Origin: Lysobacter sp036697405
GTDB taxonomy: Bacteria; Pseudomonadota; Gammaproteobacteria; Xanthomonadales; Xanthomonadaceae
Length of the DNA stretch: 64,000 bases
Assembly: GCF_036697405.1 (NCBI RefSeq)
Contig: NZ_JBAHWA010000005.1
Location: 62,001 to 126,000, forward strand
Direction of reading: 5' to 3'
Part shown: in pieces, positions 1 through 8,829 of the stretch
How positions within the stretch are numbered: position 1 is the first letter of the stretch
Layout: every line of letters begins with the position of its first letter
Notes under the pieces: generated by a model
Told to the model about the DNA's origin: nothing
The model's database searches: none
Seen by the model: the letters and a program-made list of their open reading frames with translations, nothing else
Position numbers and translations under genes: made by a program

Positions 1-1766
1 CCGGCGGCATCGCCGACACGGTCATCGTGCATGCGAACAATCCGTACAACCCCTTCGGCATCACCCTGGATCCGGCCACCAACTTCGGCTGGGTGACCAA
101 GCGCCCGATCGAGGTCGGCCCGCGCATCTTCGAGCAGGACGTCGACACCACCTACTTCAACATCGGCCTGGACGGCGTGTTCGACATCGGCGAGCGCGGC
201 TTCGGCTGGGACGCCAACTACGTGCACTCGGAGAACAAGGCCGAGCAGACCTTCCGCAACGGCTACAACGTCGCCAAGATCAAGCTCGCCCTGGGCGATC
301 CGGCGGTGTGCGCGGCGGTGCCGGGCTGCGTGCCGCTGGACCTGTTCGGCGGCCAGGCGCGTCCGATGACGCAGGCCATGATCGACTGGATCCGCACCAA
401 GCAGATCGACTCGAGCAAGCAGGTGCTGGACCTGTTCTCGGCCAACATCACCGGCGACCTGTTCGACATCGGCGATCGCGCGGCCGGCTTCGCCGCCGGC
501 GTCGAGCACCGCCGTTACCGCGGCGAGTTCAACCCCGATCCGCTGCGCCAGACCGGCGAATCGCAGGACTCGTTCGCCGCCCCGGTCAACGCCAGCTACG
601 ACGTCAGCGAAATCTACACCGAGTTCAACTTCCCGGTGCTGTCGACCCTCGACATCACCGCGGCGATCCGTTACTCGGATTACTCGACCTTCGGCGGCGC
701 CACCACCGGCAAGGCCGGCTTCCGCTGGCAGCCGATCGAGGACCTGGTGATCCGCGGTACCTACTCGCAGGGCTTCCGCGCCCCCAACCTGGGCGAGCTG
801 TACGGCCTGACCCAGTTCGGCGCCAGCTTGGTCGACCCCTGCGGCCCGACCGGCGGCGGCGGCCCGGCTCCGCAGTACGTGGCCGGCTGTAACGCGCAGG
901 GCGTGCCCCCGGGCTTCGAGCAGGCCAACACCCAGATCACCACCTTCACCGGCGGTAATCCGAACCTGGAGCCGGAAGAGTCCGACAGCTACACCTTCGG
1001 CGTGGTCTACAGCCCGGGTTGGGCCGAGGGCACCTCGTGGTCGAGCAAGCTCGACTTCGAAGTGAACTACTACCACCACGAGATCGAAGGCGCGATCCAG
1101 GCCCGCGATCTGCAGGCCCTGCTCAACGCCTGCCTGGCCAGCGGCGGCACCGCCCCGGCGGTGTGCTCGCCGTTCTCGCGTTCGGCCAGCGGCAACCTCA
1201 ACCCGCCCAACAACTTCCTCAGCAACCTCGGCAGCGTCAAGACCGACGGCGTCGACATCAAGGTCAACTGGGCCAGCCCGGATTGGAGCTGGGGCCGTCT
1301 GACCGCGGGTCTGCAGTCGACCTTCGTCAACGACTACGAGGCGGTGGACATCGACGGCAACGTCTCCCAGCGCAAGGTCGGCGTGGAAGTCAACGACAGC
1401 GCGATTCCGGAGTGGCAGACCAACCTGCAGTTGGGCTGGAACAAGGGCGACTTCGACGCGAGCTGGAACGTGCGTTACATCGCCTCGGTCGACGAGGATT
1501 GCGGCAACTCGGTCTATGCCGGTCCCAAGCCGGGCTGCCTGAACCCGCAGAACGTCAACACCCTGGGTTCGGTGACCTACCACGACGTCCAGTTCGGCTG
1601 GAAGAACGCGTTCACGCTGGAAGGCCTGAAGCTGTCGGCCGGCGCCAACAACGTGTTCGGCAAGGACCCGCCGGTGTGCGTGACCTGCTCGCTCAACGGT
1701 TACGACGCGGGCACCTACGACCTGCCGGGCACCTTCTGGTACGTCAGCGCCGATTACCGCTTCTGA
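1..1766 (+). CDS. TonB-dependent receptor, 3' part (5' end outside window)
   Basis: Outer-membrane beta-barrel receptor for active, TonB-driven uptake of a large ligand. The frame is open to the window edge (first complete codon at 3), so the signal peptide, TonB box and most or all of the plug are missing. The visible part carries repeated aromatic beta-strand segments, the conserved GFRAPNLGELYG-type barrel segment, a NPNLEPE segment, and ends in WYVSADYRF with the terminal Phe typical of outer-membrane barrels. Cys pairs in the extracellular loops are common in this Xanthomonadaceae subgroup. A strong terminator follows directly. The substrate cannot be told from the sequence; a sugar or peptide ligand is possible. 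It may or may not belong with the pectin locus that starts 380 bp downstream on the other strand. Confidence 0.93.
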   Translation, partial: GGIADTVIVHANNPYNPFGITLDPATNFGWVTKRPIEVGPRIFEQDVDTTYFNIGLDGVFDIGERGFGWDANYVHSENKAEQTFRNGYNVAKIKLALGDPAVCAAVPGCVPLDLFGGQARPMTQAMIDWIRTKQIDSSKQVLDLFSANITGDLFDIGDRAAGFAAGVEHRRYRGEFNPDPLRQTGESQDSFAAPVNASYDVSEIYTEFNFPVLSTLDITAAIRYSDYSTFGGATTGKAGFRWQPIEDLVIRGTYSQGFRAPNLGELYGLTQFGASLVDPCGPTGGGGPAPQYVAGCNAQGVPPGFEQANTQITTFTGGNPNLEPEESDSYTFGVVYSPGWAEGTSWSSKLDFEVNYYHHEIEGAIQARDLQALLNACLASGGTAPAVCSPFSRSASGNLNPPNNFLSNLGSVKTDGVDIKVNWASPDWSWGRLTAGLQSTFVNDYEAVDIDGNVSQRKVGVEVNDSAIPEWQTNLQLGWNKGDFDASWNVRYIASVDEDCGNSVYAGPKPGCLNPQNVNTLGSVTYHDVQFGWKNAFTLEGLKLSAGANNVFGKDPPVCVTCSLNGYDAGTYDLPGTFWYVSADYRF

Positions 1767-1791
1767 TTCACCGCGACACGGTTTGAACGCG

Positions 1792-1826
1792 ACGGCCGGC
1801 GATGCGAATCGCCGGCCGTTTCGTTT
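1792..1826 (+). terminator. Rho-independent terminator after the TonB receptor
   Basis: A perfect 12-bp stem (1792-1803 with 1808-1819) with a GCGA tetraloop is followed by TTCGTTT. It starts 26 bp after the receptor stop codon. Confidence 0.8.
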
Positions 1827-1899
1827 GCGGGAACGGCGGCGCCGCGCCGCTCTCCTGCACGAGGCCTGCGTGCAGGAGAGCGAAGGGGGGCGCCATCGC

Positions 1900-1993
1900 T
1901 GTGGGAGCGGCGTAAGCCGCGATGGGCGTTCGGCCATGACGGCGCTTGCGGCGCGAGTGCGTGGCGTCGATCGCGGCTTACGCCGCTCCCACA
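1900..1993. repeat. Dispersed inverted-repeat pair (REP/BIME-like)
   Basis: Two 24-bp arms in inverted orientation (1900-1923 and 1970-1993), core GGGAGCGGCGTAAGCCGCG, separated by about 46 bp. The same element occurs at 4604-4696 and 56102-56189. A more diverged pair of the same style (GGCGCGAGCCGCGAC ... GTCGCGGCGTGCGCCGC) lies at about 2027-2112. This style of intergenic palindrome is common in Lysobacter, Xanthomonas and Pseudomonas genomes. It fills the 1767-2145 gap together with the terminator; no gene is seen there. Confidence 0.8.
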
Positions 1994-2145
1994 GAATGCA
2001 GAAGCGGCCTGCCTCTTGTAGGGGAGGCGCGAGCCGCGACCCGCAATGCGGTGTGCGTCGTGGGTTTCGTCGTAGCCGCAGATGCGCGGTCGCGGCGTGC
2101 GCCGCTCCTGCCGGGGCTAGGCGGCCTACGGGTGGCGTGTAGCGA

Positions 2146-2598
2146 TCAGCAATCGGCGGGCTTGGCGCGGCGGTAGACCACGATGATGACCAGGTCCTCG
2201 TCGCCGAGCTGCTTCAGCCCGTGCGTGCTGCCCTTGCGGGTCAGGATGGCGTCGCCGCTGCCGACCTCGCGCCGCGCGCCGTCGAGCATCAGTTCGCCGC
2301 GGCCGCTGAGCACGTAGTAGATCTCGTCCTTGTCGTTGCGGTGATCGCCGATGCTGGCGCCGCGATGCAGCGCGCGCTGGCGGAACACCAGGTCGAAGTC
2401 CGCGGCCTGTTCGAAGAAGGGGTAGGCGGTGGTGGTGCCGGCGCCTTCGTGCGGGCCGGGCTGTTTCACGGCCAGATCGCGCGCCTGTTCGACATAGGAG
2501 TCGCTGCGCTGCTTGCACGCCGGTTCCGCGGCGTAAGCGAAACCGGCGCACAGCGCCAGCGTGGCGAAACTCAGGGTGCGAAGCGAACGGTTCGACAT
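2146..2598 (-). CDS. Exported small cupin-domain protein
   Basis: Protein of 150 aa with an N-terminal signal peptide (MSNRSLRTLSFATLALCAGFAYA) and one cupin barrel over about residues 55-140. The cupin motif shows G-x4-H...E-I-Y-Y-V-L-x-G-x-G and a second G-D...G-x-x-H segment, so a metal-binding site is likely. The start at 2598 is chosen because GGAGGT lies 5 nt upstream; an upstream ATG in frame at 2643 would overlap kduD. It is the last gene of the kduI-kduD operon, 22 nt after kduD. The cupin KdgF linearises unsaturated uronates in pectin pathways, but it is cytoplasmic and shorter, so a KdgF-like role here is only a guess. Confidence 0.8.
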   Translation of the reverse strand: MSNRSLRTLSFATLALCAGFAYAAEPACKQRSDSYVEQARDLAVKQPGPHEGAGTTTAYPFFEQAADFDLVFRQRALHRGASIGDHRNDKDEIYYVLSGRGELMLDGARREVGSGDAILTRKGSTHGLKQLGDEDLVIIVVYRRAKPADC

Positions 2599-2620
2599 GC
2601 CGCTACCTCCGGAACCGGGT

Positions 2621-3379
2621 TCAACGCGCCAGCCAGCCGCCATCGACGGGCAGGATCGCGCCGTGCACGTAATCGGACGCGCCGCTGGCCAGGAACACCG
2701 CCGCGCCGCCGAGATCGGAGGGCTCGCCCCAGCGCCCGGCCGGAATGCGCGCGAGGATCTCGCGGTTGCGGCCCTCGTCGGCGCGCAACTGGGCGGTGTT
2801 GTCGGTGGCCATGTAGCCCGGCGCGATCGCGTTGACGTTGATGCCCTTGCCGGCCCATTCGTTGGCCAGCAGGCGGGTGATGCCGGCCACGCCGGATTTG
2901 CTGGCGGTGTAGGAAGGCACGCGGATGCCGCCCTGGAACGACAGCATCGAGGCGATGTTGATGATCTTGCCGCCGCCGGCCGCGATCATGCGCCGGCCCA
3001 CCGCCTGGGCGAGGAAGAACGCGCTCTTGAGATTGACGTCGATCACCGCGTCCCAGTCGGCCTCGCTGAAGTCGACGGCGTCGGCGCGGCGGATCAGGCC
3101 GGCGTTGTTGACCAGGATGTCGACCGCGCCCAGGCGCGCGACCGATTCCTCGACGATGCCGGCGATCGGCGCCAGCGTCGACAGGTCGGCTTCGATGGCG
3201 TGGAAGCGACGGCCCAGCGCGCGCACCCGTTCGCCGGTATCGGTGGCGGCGCCGGTGCTGACGGCGACGATGTCGGCGCCGGCGGCGGCCAGCGCCAAGG
3301 CCAGGCCCTGGCCGAGGCCGCGGTTGCCGCCGGTGACCAGGGCGACGCGACCGCTGAGATCGAACGGCGAAACGCTCAT
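2621..3379 (-). CDS. kduD: 2-dehydro-3-deoxy-D-gluconate 5-dehydrogenase KduD
   Basis: Cytoplasmic short-chain dehydrogenase of 252 aa that reduces 2,5-diketo-3-deoxygluconate to 2-keto-3-deoxygluconate, the step after KduI in unsaturated galacturonate catabolism. Visible are the NAD(P) motif TGGNRGLG (16-23), NNAG (91-94), the catalytic Ser144, Tyr157 and Lys161 (YTASK), and the family C-terminus VDGGWLAR. Length matches KduD. It lies 10 nt downstream of kduI, in the same transcript, and is followed by the cupin gene. Product identity rests on the family pattern plus the neighbouring kduI; general SDRs look similar, but the pair is diagnostic. Confidence 0.92.
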   Translation of the reverse strand: MSVSPFDLSGRVALVTGGNRGLGQGLALALAAAGADIVAVSTGAATDTGERVRALGRRFHAIEADLSTLAPIAGIVEESVARLGAVDILVNNAGLIRRADAVDFSEADWDAVIDVNLKSAFFLAQAVGRRMIAAGGGKIINIASMLSFQGGIRVPSYTASKSGVAGITRLLANEWAGKGINVNAIAPGYMATDNTAQLRADEGRNREILARIPAGRWGEPSDLGGAAVFLASGASDYVHGAILPVDGGWLAR

Positions 3380-3389
3380 GCGCGCGGCC

Positions 3390-4235
3390 TCACTTGAGTT
3401 GGCACAGGTCGAGCTGGTGCATGTCGGTGTAGTCCAGGTTCTCGCCGCCCATGGCCCAGATGAAGCAGTAGTTGCGCGTGCCCGAGCCCATGTGGATCGA
3501 CCACGGCGGCGACACCACGGCTTCGTCGTTGCGGATCACCAGGTGGCGCATGTCGGCCGGCTCGCCCATGAAATGCATCACGCTCTGATCGCCGAGATCG
3601 AAATAGAAATAGACCTCGGAGCGGCGGTCGTGCAGATGCGGCGGCATGGTGTTCCAGACGCTGCCGGTCTTTAGCACGGTCAGGCCCAGCAGCAGTTGGC
3701 AGGACTTGCAGGTGGCCGGAACGATGTACTGGTAGATGGTGCGTTCGTTCGAGGTCTCCAGCGCGCCGCGCTCCAGCGGCACGGCCTTGTCGATCGAGAT
3801 GTGCACGGTCTCGTAGCGCGCGTGCGCCGGGGTCGAGGCCAGGTAGAACTTGGCCGGGTTGGCGGCGTCGTCGGACGCGAACTCGACCTGGGCGCTGCCC
3901 ATCGGCACGTACAGGCCGTCGCGCGGTTGCAGCGCGTAGGCCTGGCCGTCGACGGTGACCGTGCCGGCACCGGCGCCGACGTTGACCACGCCCAGTTCGC
4001 GGCGCGCCAGGAAGGGCTGACCGGCGGCGGAGGCCGGTTCGGTCTGCGCCGGCAACGCCACCGGCGCGGCGGCCGGGGCGGCGCCGCCGATCACGAAGCG
4101 TTCGTTGTGCGAGTAGTTGAGGCGGACTTCGCCGGGCGCGAACAGGTCGCCGATCAGATAGCGGTCGCGCAGCTGGTCGTTGCTGGCGCCGGCCATCATG
4201 TCGGGATGGGTGGCGTGGTAGGTCTTGCGGAACAT
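3390..4235 (-). CDS. kduI: 5-dehydro-4-deoxy-D-glucuronate isomerase KduI
   Basis: Zinc-dependent bicupin isomerase of 281 aa converting 4-deoxy-L-threo-5-hexulose uronate (from unsaturated galacturonate) to 2,5-diketo-3-deoxygluconate. The likely zinc ligands are His200, His202 and Glu207 in HLHDRRSE, and His248 in WSIHMGSG, matching the E. coli enzyme in spacing. The start at 4235 has GGAGG 6 nt upstream and gives the usual family length; the frame stays open for another 140 codons upstream without family similarity. It is first gene of kduI-kduD-cupin. A promoter with an overlapping operator-like site lies about 60-85 bp upstream. Confidence 0.95.
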   Translation of the reverse strand: MFRKTYHATHPDMMAGASNDQLRDRYLIGDLFAPGEVRLNYSHNERFVIGGAAPAAAPVALPAQTEPASAAGQPFLARRELGVVNVGAGAGTVTVDGQAYALQPRDGLYVPMGSAQVEFASDDAANPAKFYLASTPAHARYETVHISIDKAVPLERGALETSNERTIYQYIVPATCKSCQLLLGLTVLKTGSVWNTMPPHLHDRRSEVYFYFDLGDQSVMHFMGEPADMRHLVIRNDEAVVSPPWSIHMGSGTRNYCFIWAMGGENLDYTDMHQLDLCQLK

Positions 4236-4290
4236 CGGGCCTCCGGAATGCGCATGCCTGCGATGCCGCCCTGGGGCGGCTGACCCGGGG

Positions 4291-4321
4291 ATCATAACGG
4301 GCTTTTGGTAACCGGTGTCAA
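4291..4321 (-). promoter_or_regulatory. Candidate kduI promoter with operator GGTAACCGGTGTC
   Basis: On the minus strand TTGACA (4321-4316) and TATGAT (4296-4291) are 19 nt apart. The near-palindrome GACACCGGTTACC (plus-strand 4307-4319) overlaps the -35 element. The same 13-mer is found at 17413-17425 and with one mismatch at 9701-9713, both in pectin genes, which suggests a shared repressor, plausibly the LacI protein encoded at 4784-5902. The protein-site link is inference. Confidence 0.55.
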
Positions 4322-4603
4322 AAGTTCGGGCGGAACCGGGTCGGGGGCCGGGCCCGTCCGGGCCGGGCGTGGCCTCGCCTCGTACGTGGAGACGACCCCG
4401 GTCGCGATCCGATCGCCCCGGAGAGCGCCACAGCCGCTTCGCGCCGCCGCCGCCCGGCGTTCCGCCTTGGGTGAGCGGCGCGAGCCGCGACCCGGAGCTC
4501 GGTCTGCGCCGTCGCTTTCGCGGCAATGGCGTGTTCGCGGTCGCGGCTCGCGCCGCTGCTGCATGGGGCCTGCGGGGTTGCCGAGCATCGGCGGCGCTAT
4601 CGC

Positions 4604-4696
4604 TGTGGGAACGGCGTAAGCCGCGATCGAAGCCGTGGGCTCGCGCCGCAAACACCGTCATGGCCGGCCGCCCATCGCGGCTTGCGCCGCTCCCAT
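4604..4696. repeat. Dispersed inverted-repeat pair (REP/BIME-like), second copy
   Basis: Arms at 4604-4627 and 4674-4696 match the element at 1900-1993 with one or two changes each. A diverged pair lies at about 4474-4556. Together with the kduI promoter these account for the 548-bp gap between kduI and the LacI gene; no coding frame there shows protein-like sequence. Confidence 0.75.
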
Positions 4697-4783
4697 GGAA
4701 GGCCCGTCAAGGGAGGCCTCACGGCGAGCCGGCGAATCGGGAGATCCAACCGACGCTTCCTGGCCCTGCGGCCGACGCAATCC

Positions 4784-5902
4784 TCAGGCCGGCGGGCGCT
4801 GGCTCGAATCGCGCACCACCAGGTGCGGGGTGACCGAGACCGGCTCGGCCGGAGGATCGCCGTCCTCGGGTTCCGGGGCCAGCAGCATCTGCGCGGCTTG
4901 GCGCCCGAGGTCGCGGATCGGCGAGTGGATGGTGCTCAGGGCCGGCCACAGCTGGGTCGCCAGCGGGCTGTCGTCGTAGCCGACCACCGACAGGTCGGCC
5001 GGGATCGACAGGCCGCGGCGCATCGCGGCCTTGTACACGCCGGCGGCCATCTCGTCGTTGCAGGCGAAGATCGCGGTGGGACGCGGCGACTTGGCCAGCA
5101 GGTACTCGGCGCCGGCGACGCCGGACTCGAAGGTGTAGCCGCCTTCGAACACGTAGTCCTCCGCCAGCTCGATGCCGCGCTGGGCCAGGCCGTGGCGGAA
5201 ACCGCCGCCGCGCTCGATCGAGGAGCGGTAACGGCGCGGGCCGGTGATCAGGCCCAGTTGCCGATGCCCCAGCGACTGCAGGTAGTTGGCGGCTTCGACG
5301 CCGGCCAGGCGGTCCTGGGTGTGCAGCATGTTGGCCGGCTCGTCGAGCGGAATCGAGGCGATGCGCACGTAGCGCACGTCGATCTCGCGCAGCGCCGCGG
5401 CCAGTTGATCGTCCTCGGACACGCGCGGGATCAGGATCACCCCGTGCAGCTTCTGCTGCAGCGCGAAACGGCGGATGCCGTCGATGTAGTCCTCGCGATG
5501 GCTGTCGCAAGGGTGCACGACCAGCTCGTAGCCGGAGTCGCGCAGGGCGTCGAGCGCGCCGTACTGCATGTTGACGATGTACTGCGCGGTCGGGTTGTCG
5601 TAGACCAGGCCGATCAGGAACGAGCGCCGGAACGCCAGCCCGCGCGCCTGCGGATCCGGCGCGTAGCCCAGCTGCTTCATCAGCGACTGGATCTTCTCGC
5701 GCGTGTCCGGGCGCACCAGCGGCGAATCGTTGATCACCCGCGACACCGTCTTCTTCGACACCGCCGCCAGGCGCGCGATGTCGTTGATGGTGGCCTTGCC
5801 CGGCGCCGGCATCCGCGGCGTCGCGACCTCGCCCGCGGCCGCGTCGGCGGAACGGGCGCTGCGCGGGCCGCGGCGCGGGCCGCGCGGAGGGGCTGGGTTC
5901 AT
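4784..5902 (-). CDS. LacI-family regulator of the pectin locus (probable)
   Basis: LacI/GalR repressor: N-terminal helix-turn-helix and hinge (ATINDIARLAAVSKKTVSRVI, then SPLVRPDTREKI) followed by a periplasmic-binding-protein-like sensor domain ending in TPHLVVRDSS. The start at 5902 gives 372 aa with a basic, Pro/Ala-rich 30-residue extension before the HTH; a start at 5812, directly before the HTH, is equally possible because neither has a strong ribosome site. It stands alone between kduI and the TRAP operon, both on the same strand, so it probably controls them. The inducer is probably KDG or an unsaturated galacturonate derivative. Regulation of the shared GGTAACCGGTGTC sites is inferred from proximity and from the LacI-type symmetry of the sites. 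Confidence 0.88.
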   Translation of the reverse strand: MNPAPPRGPRRGPRSARSADAAAGEVATPRMPAPGKATINDIARLAAVSKKTVSRVINDSPLVRPDTREKIQSLMKQLGYAPDPQARGLAFRRSFLIGLVYDNPTAQYIVNMQYGALDALRDSGYELVVHPCDSHREDYIDGIRRFALQQKLHGVILIPRVSEDDQLAAALREIDVRYVRIASIPLDEPANMLHTQDRLAGVEAANYLQSLGHRQLGLITGPRRYRSSIERGGGFRHGLAQRGIELAEDYVFEGGYTFESGVAGAEYLLAKSPRPTAIFACNDEMAAGVYKAAMRRGLSIPADLSVVGYDDSPLATQLWPALSTIHSPIRDLGRQAAQMLLAPEPEDGDPPAEPVSVTPHLVVRDSSQRPPA

Positions 5903-5969
5903 GGCGGCTCGGCGACGGGGAACGGTCCGGCGGTCGGCCGGGGTTGAGCCGATTCTAGCCGGCCGCGAG

Positions 5970-5994
5970 GGCGATGTCCCCGGTGGACATCGCC
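5970..5994 (-). terminator. Hairpin after the TRAP operon
   Basis: A perfect 10-bp stem (GGCGATGTCC / GGACATCGCC) with a 5-nt loop begins 4 nt after the dctM stop codon on the minus strand. There is no U-tract, so termination strength is uncertain; an RNA-stabilising 3' hairpin is an alternative. Confidence 0.45.
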
Positions 5995-5997
5995 TGC

Positions 5998-7281
5998 CTA
6001 CTTCAACAGCGCCGGCAGCCACAGCGACAGCTGCGGCACGAAGGTCACCACCAGCAGCACCGCCAGCGCGGCCAGCCAGAACGGCCAGATCGTGCGCAGG
6101 GTCTCGCCTATGCTGATCTTGCCGATCGCGGTGCCCACGAACAGCACCGAGCCCAGCGGCGGCGAGATCAGGCTGATGCCGCCCTTGAGGATCAGGATCA
6201 CGCCGAAATGCACCGGGTCGACCCCGATCGCCTTGGCCAGCGGCAGGAAGATCGGCGTGCAGATGATGATCATCGGCGCCAGGTCCATGAAGGTGCCCAG
6301 CACCAGCAGGATCAGGATCATCAGCAACAGCAGCAGGTTCTTGTCGGTGGTCAGCGAGGTCAGCGCCTCGACCGCCGCGGTCGGCACCTGCAGGTAGGCC
6401 AGCAGCCAGCCGAACGAGGCCGCCGAGGCGATCACGAACAGGATCATGCCGGTGGTGCGCGCCGCGCCGGCGACGGTTTCGAGGAAATCGCGCCAGCGCA
6501 GGTTGCGGTAGACCAGCGCGGTCACCAGCAGGGCGTAGACCACGGCGATGGCCGCGCTTTCCACCGCGGTGAAAATGCCGGCGCGGATGCCGACGAAGAT
6601 CAGCGCGACCAGCGCCAGCCCCGGCACCGCGGCGACGAAACGGCGCAGCACGATGCCGAAACCCGGGAAGGGCTCGACCGCGTAGCCGCGCCGGCGGGCG
6701 ATCACCCAGCAGGTCGCCATCAGGGTGACCGTCATCAGCAGCGCGGGCACGATGCCGGCCGCGAACAGGTCGGCGATCGAGATGCTGCCGCCGGCGGAGG
6801 CCGAGTACAGGATCAGATTGTGCGAAGGCGGCACCAGCAGCGCGACCATGGCCGCGGTCATGGTCACGTTGACGGCGAAGTCGCGGTCGAAGCCGCGCTT
6901 GACCATCTGCGGGATCATCGCGCCGCCGATCGCCGAGACGTCGGCGATGGCCGAGCCCGACACGCCGCCGAAGAACAGCGAGGACAGCACGCTGACCTGG
7001 CCCAGGCCGCCGCGCAGGTGCCCGACCAGGGCCGAGGCCAGACCGATCAGGCGTTCGGAGATGCCGCCGCGCAGCATGATCTCGCCGGCGAAGATGAAAA
7101 GCGGAATCGCGATCAGCGAGGCCGAGCCGGCGCCGGCCGCGGTCTGTTGCACCACCACGATCGGCGGCAGGCCGATGTAGATCAAGGTCGCCAGCGCCGC
7201 CGACGACAGCGCGTAGGCCACCGGCACGCCGACGACGAGCATCACGGCGAACACGCCGAACAGGATCGCGACTTCCATCAT
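5998..7281 (-). CDS. TRAP transporter large permease (DctM type)
   Basis: Integral membrane protein of 427 aa with about 12 hydrophobic segments. It is the ion-coupled translocation subunit of a tripartite ATP-independent periplasmic transporter. Family hallmarks include FIFAGEIMLRGGIS, FFGGVSGSAIADVSAIG, the VALLVPPSHNLILY segment and a C-terminal GGISLISPPLGSVLF. The start at 7281 (ATGATG, alternative at 7278) overlaps the stop of the small permease gene, indicating translational coupling, with GGAG just upstream. Its place in the pectin locus suggests import of unsaturated or saturated galacturonates into the cytoplasm; the substrate is inference. Confidence 0.93.
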   Translation of the reverse strand: MMEVAILFGVFAVMLVVGVPVAYALSSAALATLIYIGLPPIVVVQQTAAGAGSASLIAIPLFIFAGEIMLRGGISERLIGLASALVGHLRGGLGQVSVLSSLFFGGVSGSAIADVSAIGGAMIPQMVKRGFDRDFAVNVTMTAAMVALLVPPSHNLILYSASAGGSISIADLFAAGIVPALLMTVTLMATCWVIARRRGYAVEPFPGFGIVLRRFVAAVPGLALVALIFVGIRAGIFTAVESAAIAVVYALLVTALVYRNLRWRDFLETVAGAARTTGMILFVIASAASFGWLLAYLQVPTAAVEALTSLTTDKNLLLLLMILILLVLGTFMDLAPMIIICTPIFLPLAKAIGVDPVHFGVILILKGGISLISPPLGSVLFVGTAIGKISIGETLRTIWPFWLAALAVLLVVTFVPQLSLWLPALLK

Positions 7282-7826
7282 TCGCTCCGGGGGTGATCGG
7301 TGAGCGGCGCGGTCAGGGCCGCGACCAGGCGTTGCAGGGCGAACACCGCCATCAGCGCGCCGCCCAGCGCCATCGGCGCGTAGACCGCGCTCTGCGGCAG
7401 CGGCGCGCCGGCCATCGGCACGTCCAGGCCGTCCAGCAGCAGTTCGCCGCCCCACACCGCCAGCACCGCGCCGATGCAGGCGATCACCAGGTTGGAGAAC
7501 GCCAGCAGCCAGCGCCGCAGGCGCGGCGGCGAGCGGTGGACCAGGATGAAGAAGCCGAAATGGGAACCGCGGTGTACGCCGGCGGCGGCGCCGAAACTCA
7601 TCGCGGTGTTGAGCAGCAGCAGCGCGACCGGTTCGGTCCAGCCCGGCGAATCGTTGAGCACATAGCGCGCGAACACCTGCAGCGCCTGCACCGCGACCAT
7701 GCCGACCAGGGCGCTGCCGGCGATCGCGACCGCGACGCCTGCGAGCCGGTCCAGCGCACCGCGCGGCGCCGCCTCGTCCTGGGTGTGTTCGATATCCGCC
7801 GCTGCGGCGAGGGGGGCGTCTGCCAC
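7278..7826 (-). CDS. TRAP transporter small permease (DctQ type)
   Basis: Membrane protein of 182 aa with four hydrophobic segments, matching DctQ subunits, which pair with the large permease and receive the substrate-binding protein. It contains the family-like stretch FARYVLNDSPGWTEPVALLLL. It uses a GTG start at 7826, 10 nt after the binding-protein gene, with GAGG upstream. Its stop overlaps the dctM start. Confidence 0.9.
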   Translation of the reverse strand: MADAPLAAAADIEHTQDEAAPRGALDRLAGVAVAIAGSALVGMVAVQALQVFARYVLNDSPGWTEPVALLLLNTAMSFGAAAGVHRGSHFGFFILVHRSPPRLRRWLLAFSNLVIACIGAVLAVWGGELLLDGLDVPMAGAPLPQSAVYAPMALGGALMAVFALQRLVAALTAPLTDHPRSE

Positions 7827-7836
7827 GGGGTCTGCC

Positions 7837-8829
7837 TCAGGCCAGGGAACGGATGCGGCGGTACAGCGATTCGATCGCCGGGTCGCGGTGGTAGTCGTCC
7901 AGCAGCGGCTGCACCGCGGCGCGGAACGCCGGCAGGTCGCAGTCGTTGATGCGCACGCCGCCCTCGATCACGGCCGCGCGCGCGACCGCCTCGGATTCGT
8001 CCCACAGCCGGCGCATCACCGCGACCGAGCGGCGCGCGGTGTCCAGCAGCAGCTCGCGGTCGTCGGCGCGCAGCGAATCGAAGCTGCGGCGCGACATCAG
8101 CAGCACGTCCGGCGCGTAGGAGTGCGCGGTCTGCGACCAATAGCGCGCGGCCTCGAACTGGCGGCTGGAGTGGTAGCTGCGCAGGTTGTTCTCGGCGCCG
8201 TCGATCAAATGCGTCTGCAGGGCCGAGAACACCTCGCCGTAGGCCAGCGGCGTCGGGTTGCCGCCCAACAGCCGGATCATGCGCATGAAGATGTCCGAGG
8301 CCGGCACCCGGAACTTCAGGCCCTGCATGTCGGCCGGGGTGCGGATCGGGCGGCGCACGTTGTAGAAACAGCGCGCGCCGCAGTCGTAGATGGCCAGGCC
8401 GACCAGTTCGCGGCGGCCGAAATCGCGCAGCACCGCCGCGCCGACTTCGCCGTCCAGCGCGCGGCGCAGGTGCGCGACCGAGTCGAACACGTAGGGCAGC
8501 GACAGCGCCTGGGTCAGCGGGAAGGCGTTGTTGAGCGCGCCGCTGTAGACGCGGGTGATGTCGATCGCGCCGAAGCGCGCCATGTCGATCGCTTCGGACT
8601 CGCGGCCGAGCTGGCCGGAGTGGTACAGGCGCAGGCGCAGGCGTCCGCCGGTGGCGCGTTCCAGCTCGCGCCCGATCCACTGCACCGCCAGCACGGTCGG
8701 ATAGTCCTTGACGTGGACGTCGGTGGCGGTGAGCAGGCGGCCGCCGTCGCCCGCGCGCAGGCCCGCGCCGGTCGCGGCCAGCGCGCAGGCCGCGCCGAGT
8801 CCGCCCAGCATTTGTCGGCGAGTGGTCAT
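7837..8829 (-). CDS. TRAP transporter solute-binding protein (DctP type)
   Basis: Periplasmic substrate-binding subunit of 330 aa. The N-terminus is MTTRRQMLGGLGAACALAATG, a Tat-like signal (RRQMLGG). The body has DctP hallmarks: HSGQLGRESEAIDMARFGAIDI, the GLKFRVP segment that contributes the conserved Arg contacting substrate carboxylates, and GAENNLRSYHSSRQFE. A carboxylate ligand such as a uronate fits both the family and the locus. The start at 8829 has GGAG upstream and overlaps the hydratase stop codon (ATGA). Confidence 0.92.
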   Translation of the reverse strand: MTTRRQMLGGLGAACALAATGAGLRAGDGGRLLTATDVHVKDYPTVLAVQWIGRELERATGGRLRLRLYHSGQLGRESEAIDMARFGAIDITRVYSGALNNAFPLTQALSLPYVFDSVAHLRRALDGEVGAAVLRDFGRRELVGLAIYDCGARCFYNVRRPIRTPADMQGLKFRVPASDIFMRMIRLLGGNPTPLAYGEVFSALQTHLIDGAENNLRSYHSSRQFEAARYWSQTAHSYAPDVLLMSRRSFDSLRADDRELLLDTARRSVAVMRRLWDESEAVARAAVIEGGVRINDCDLPAFRAAVQPLLDDYHRDPAIESLYRRIRSLA

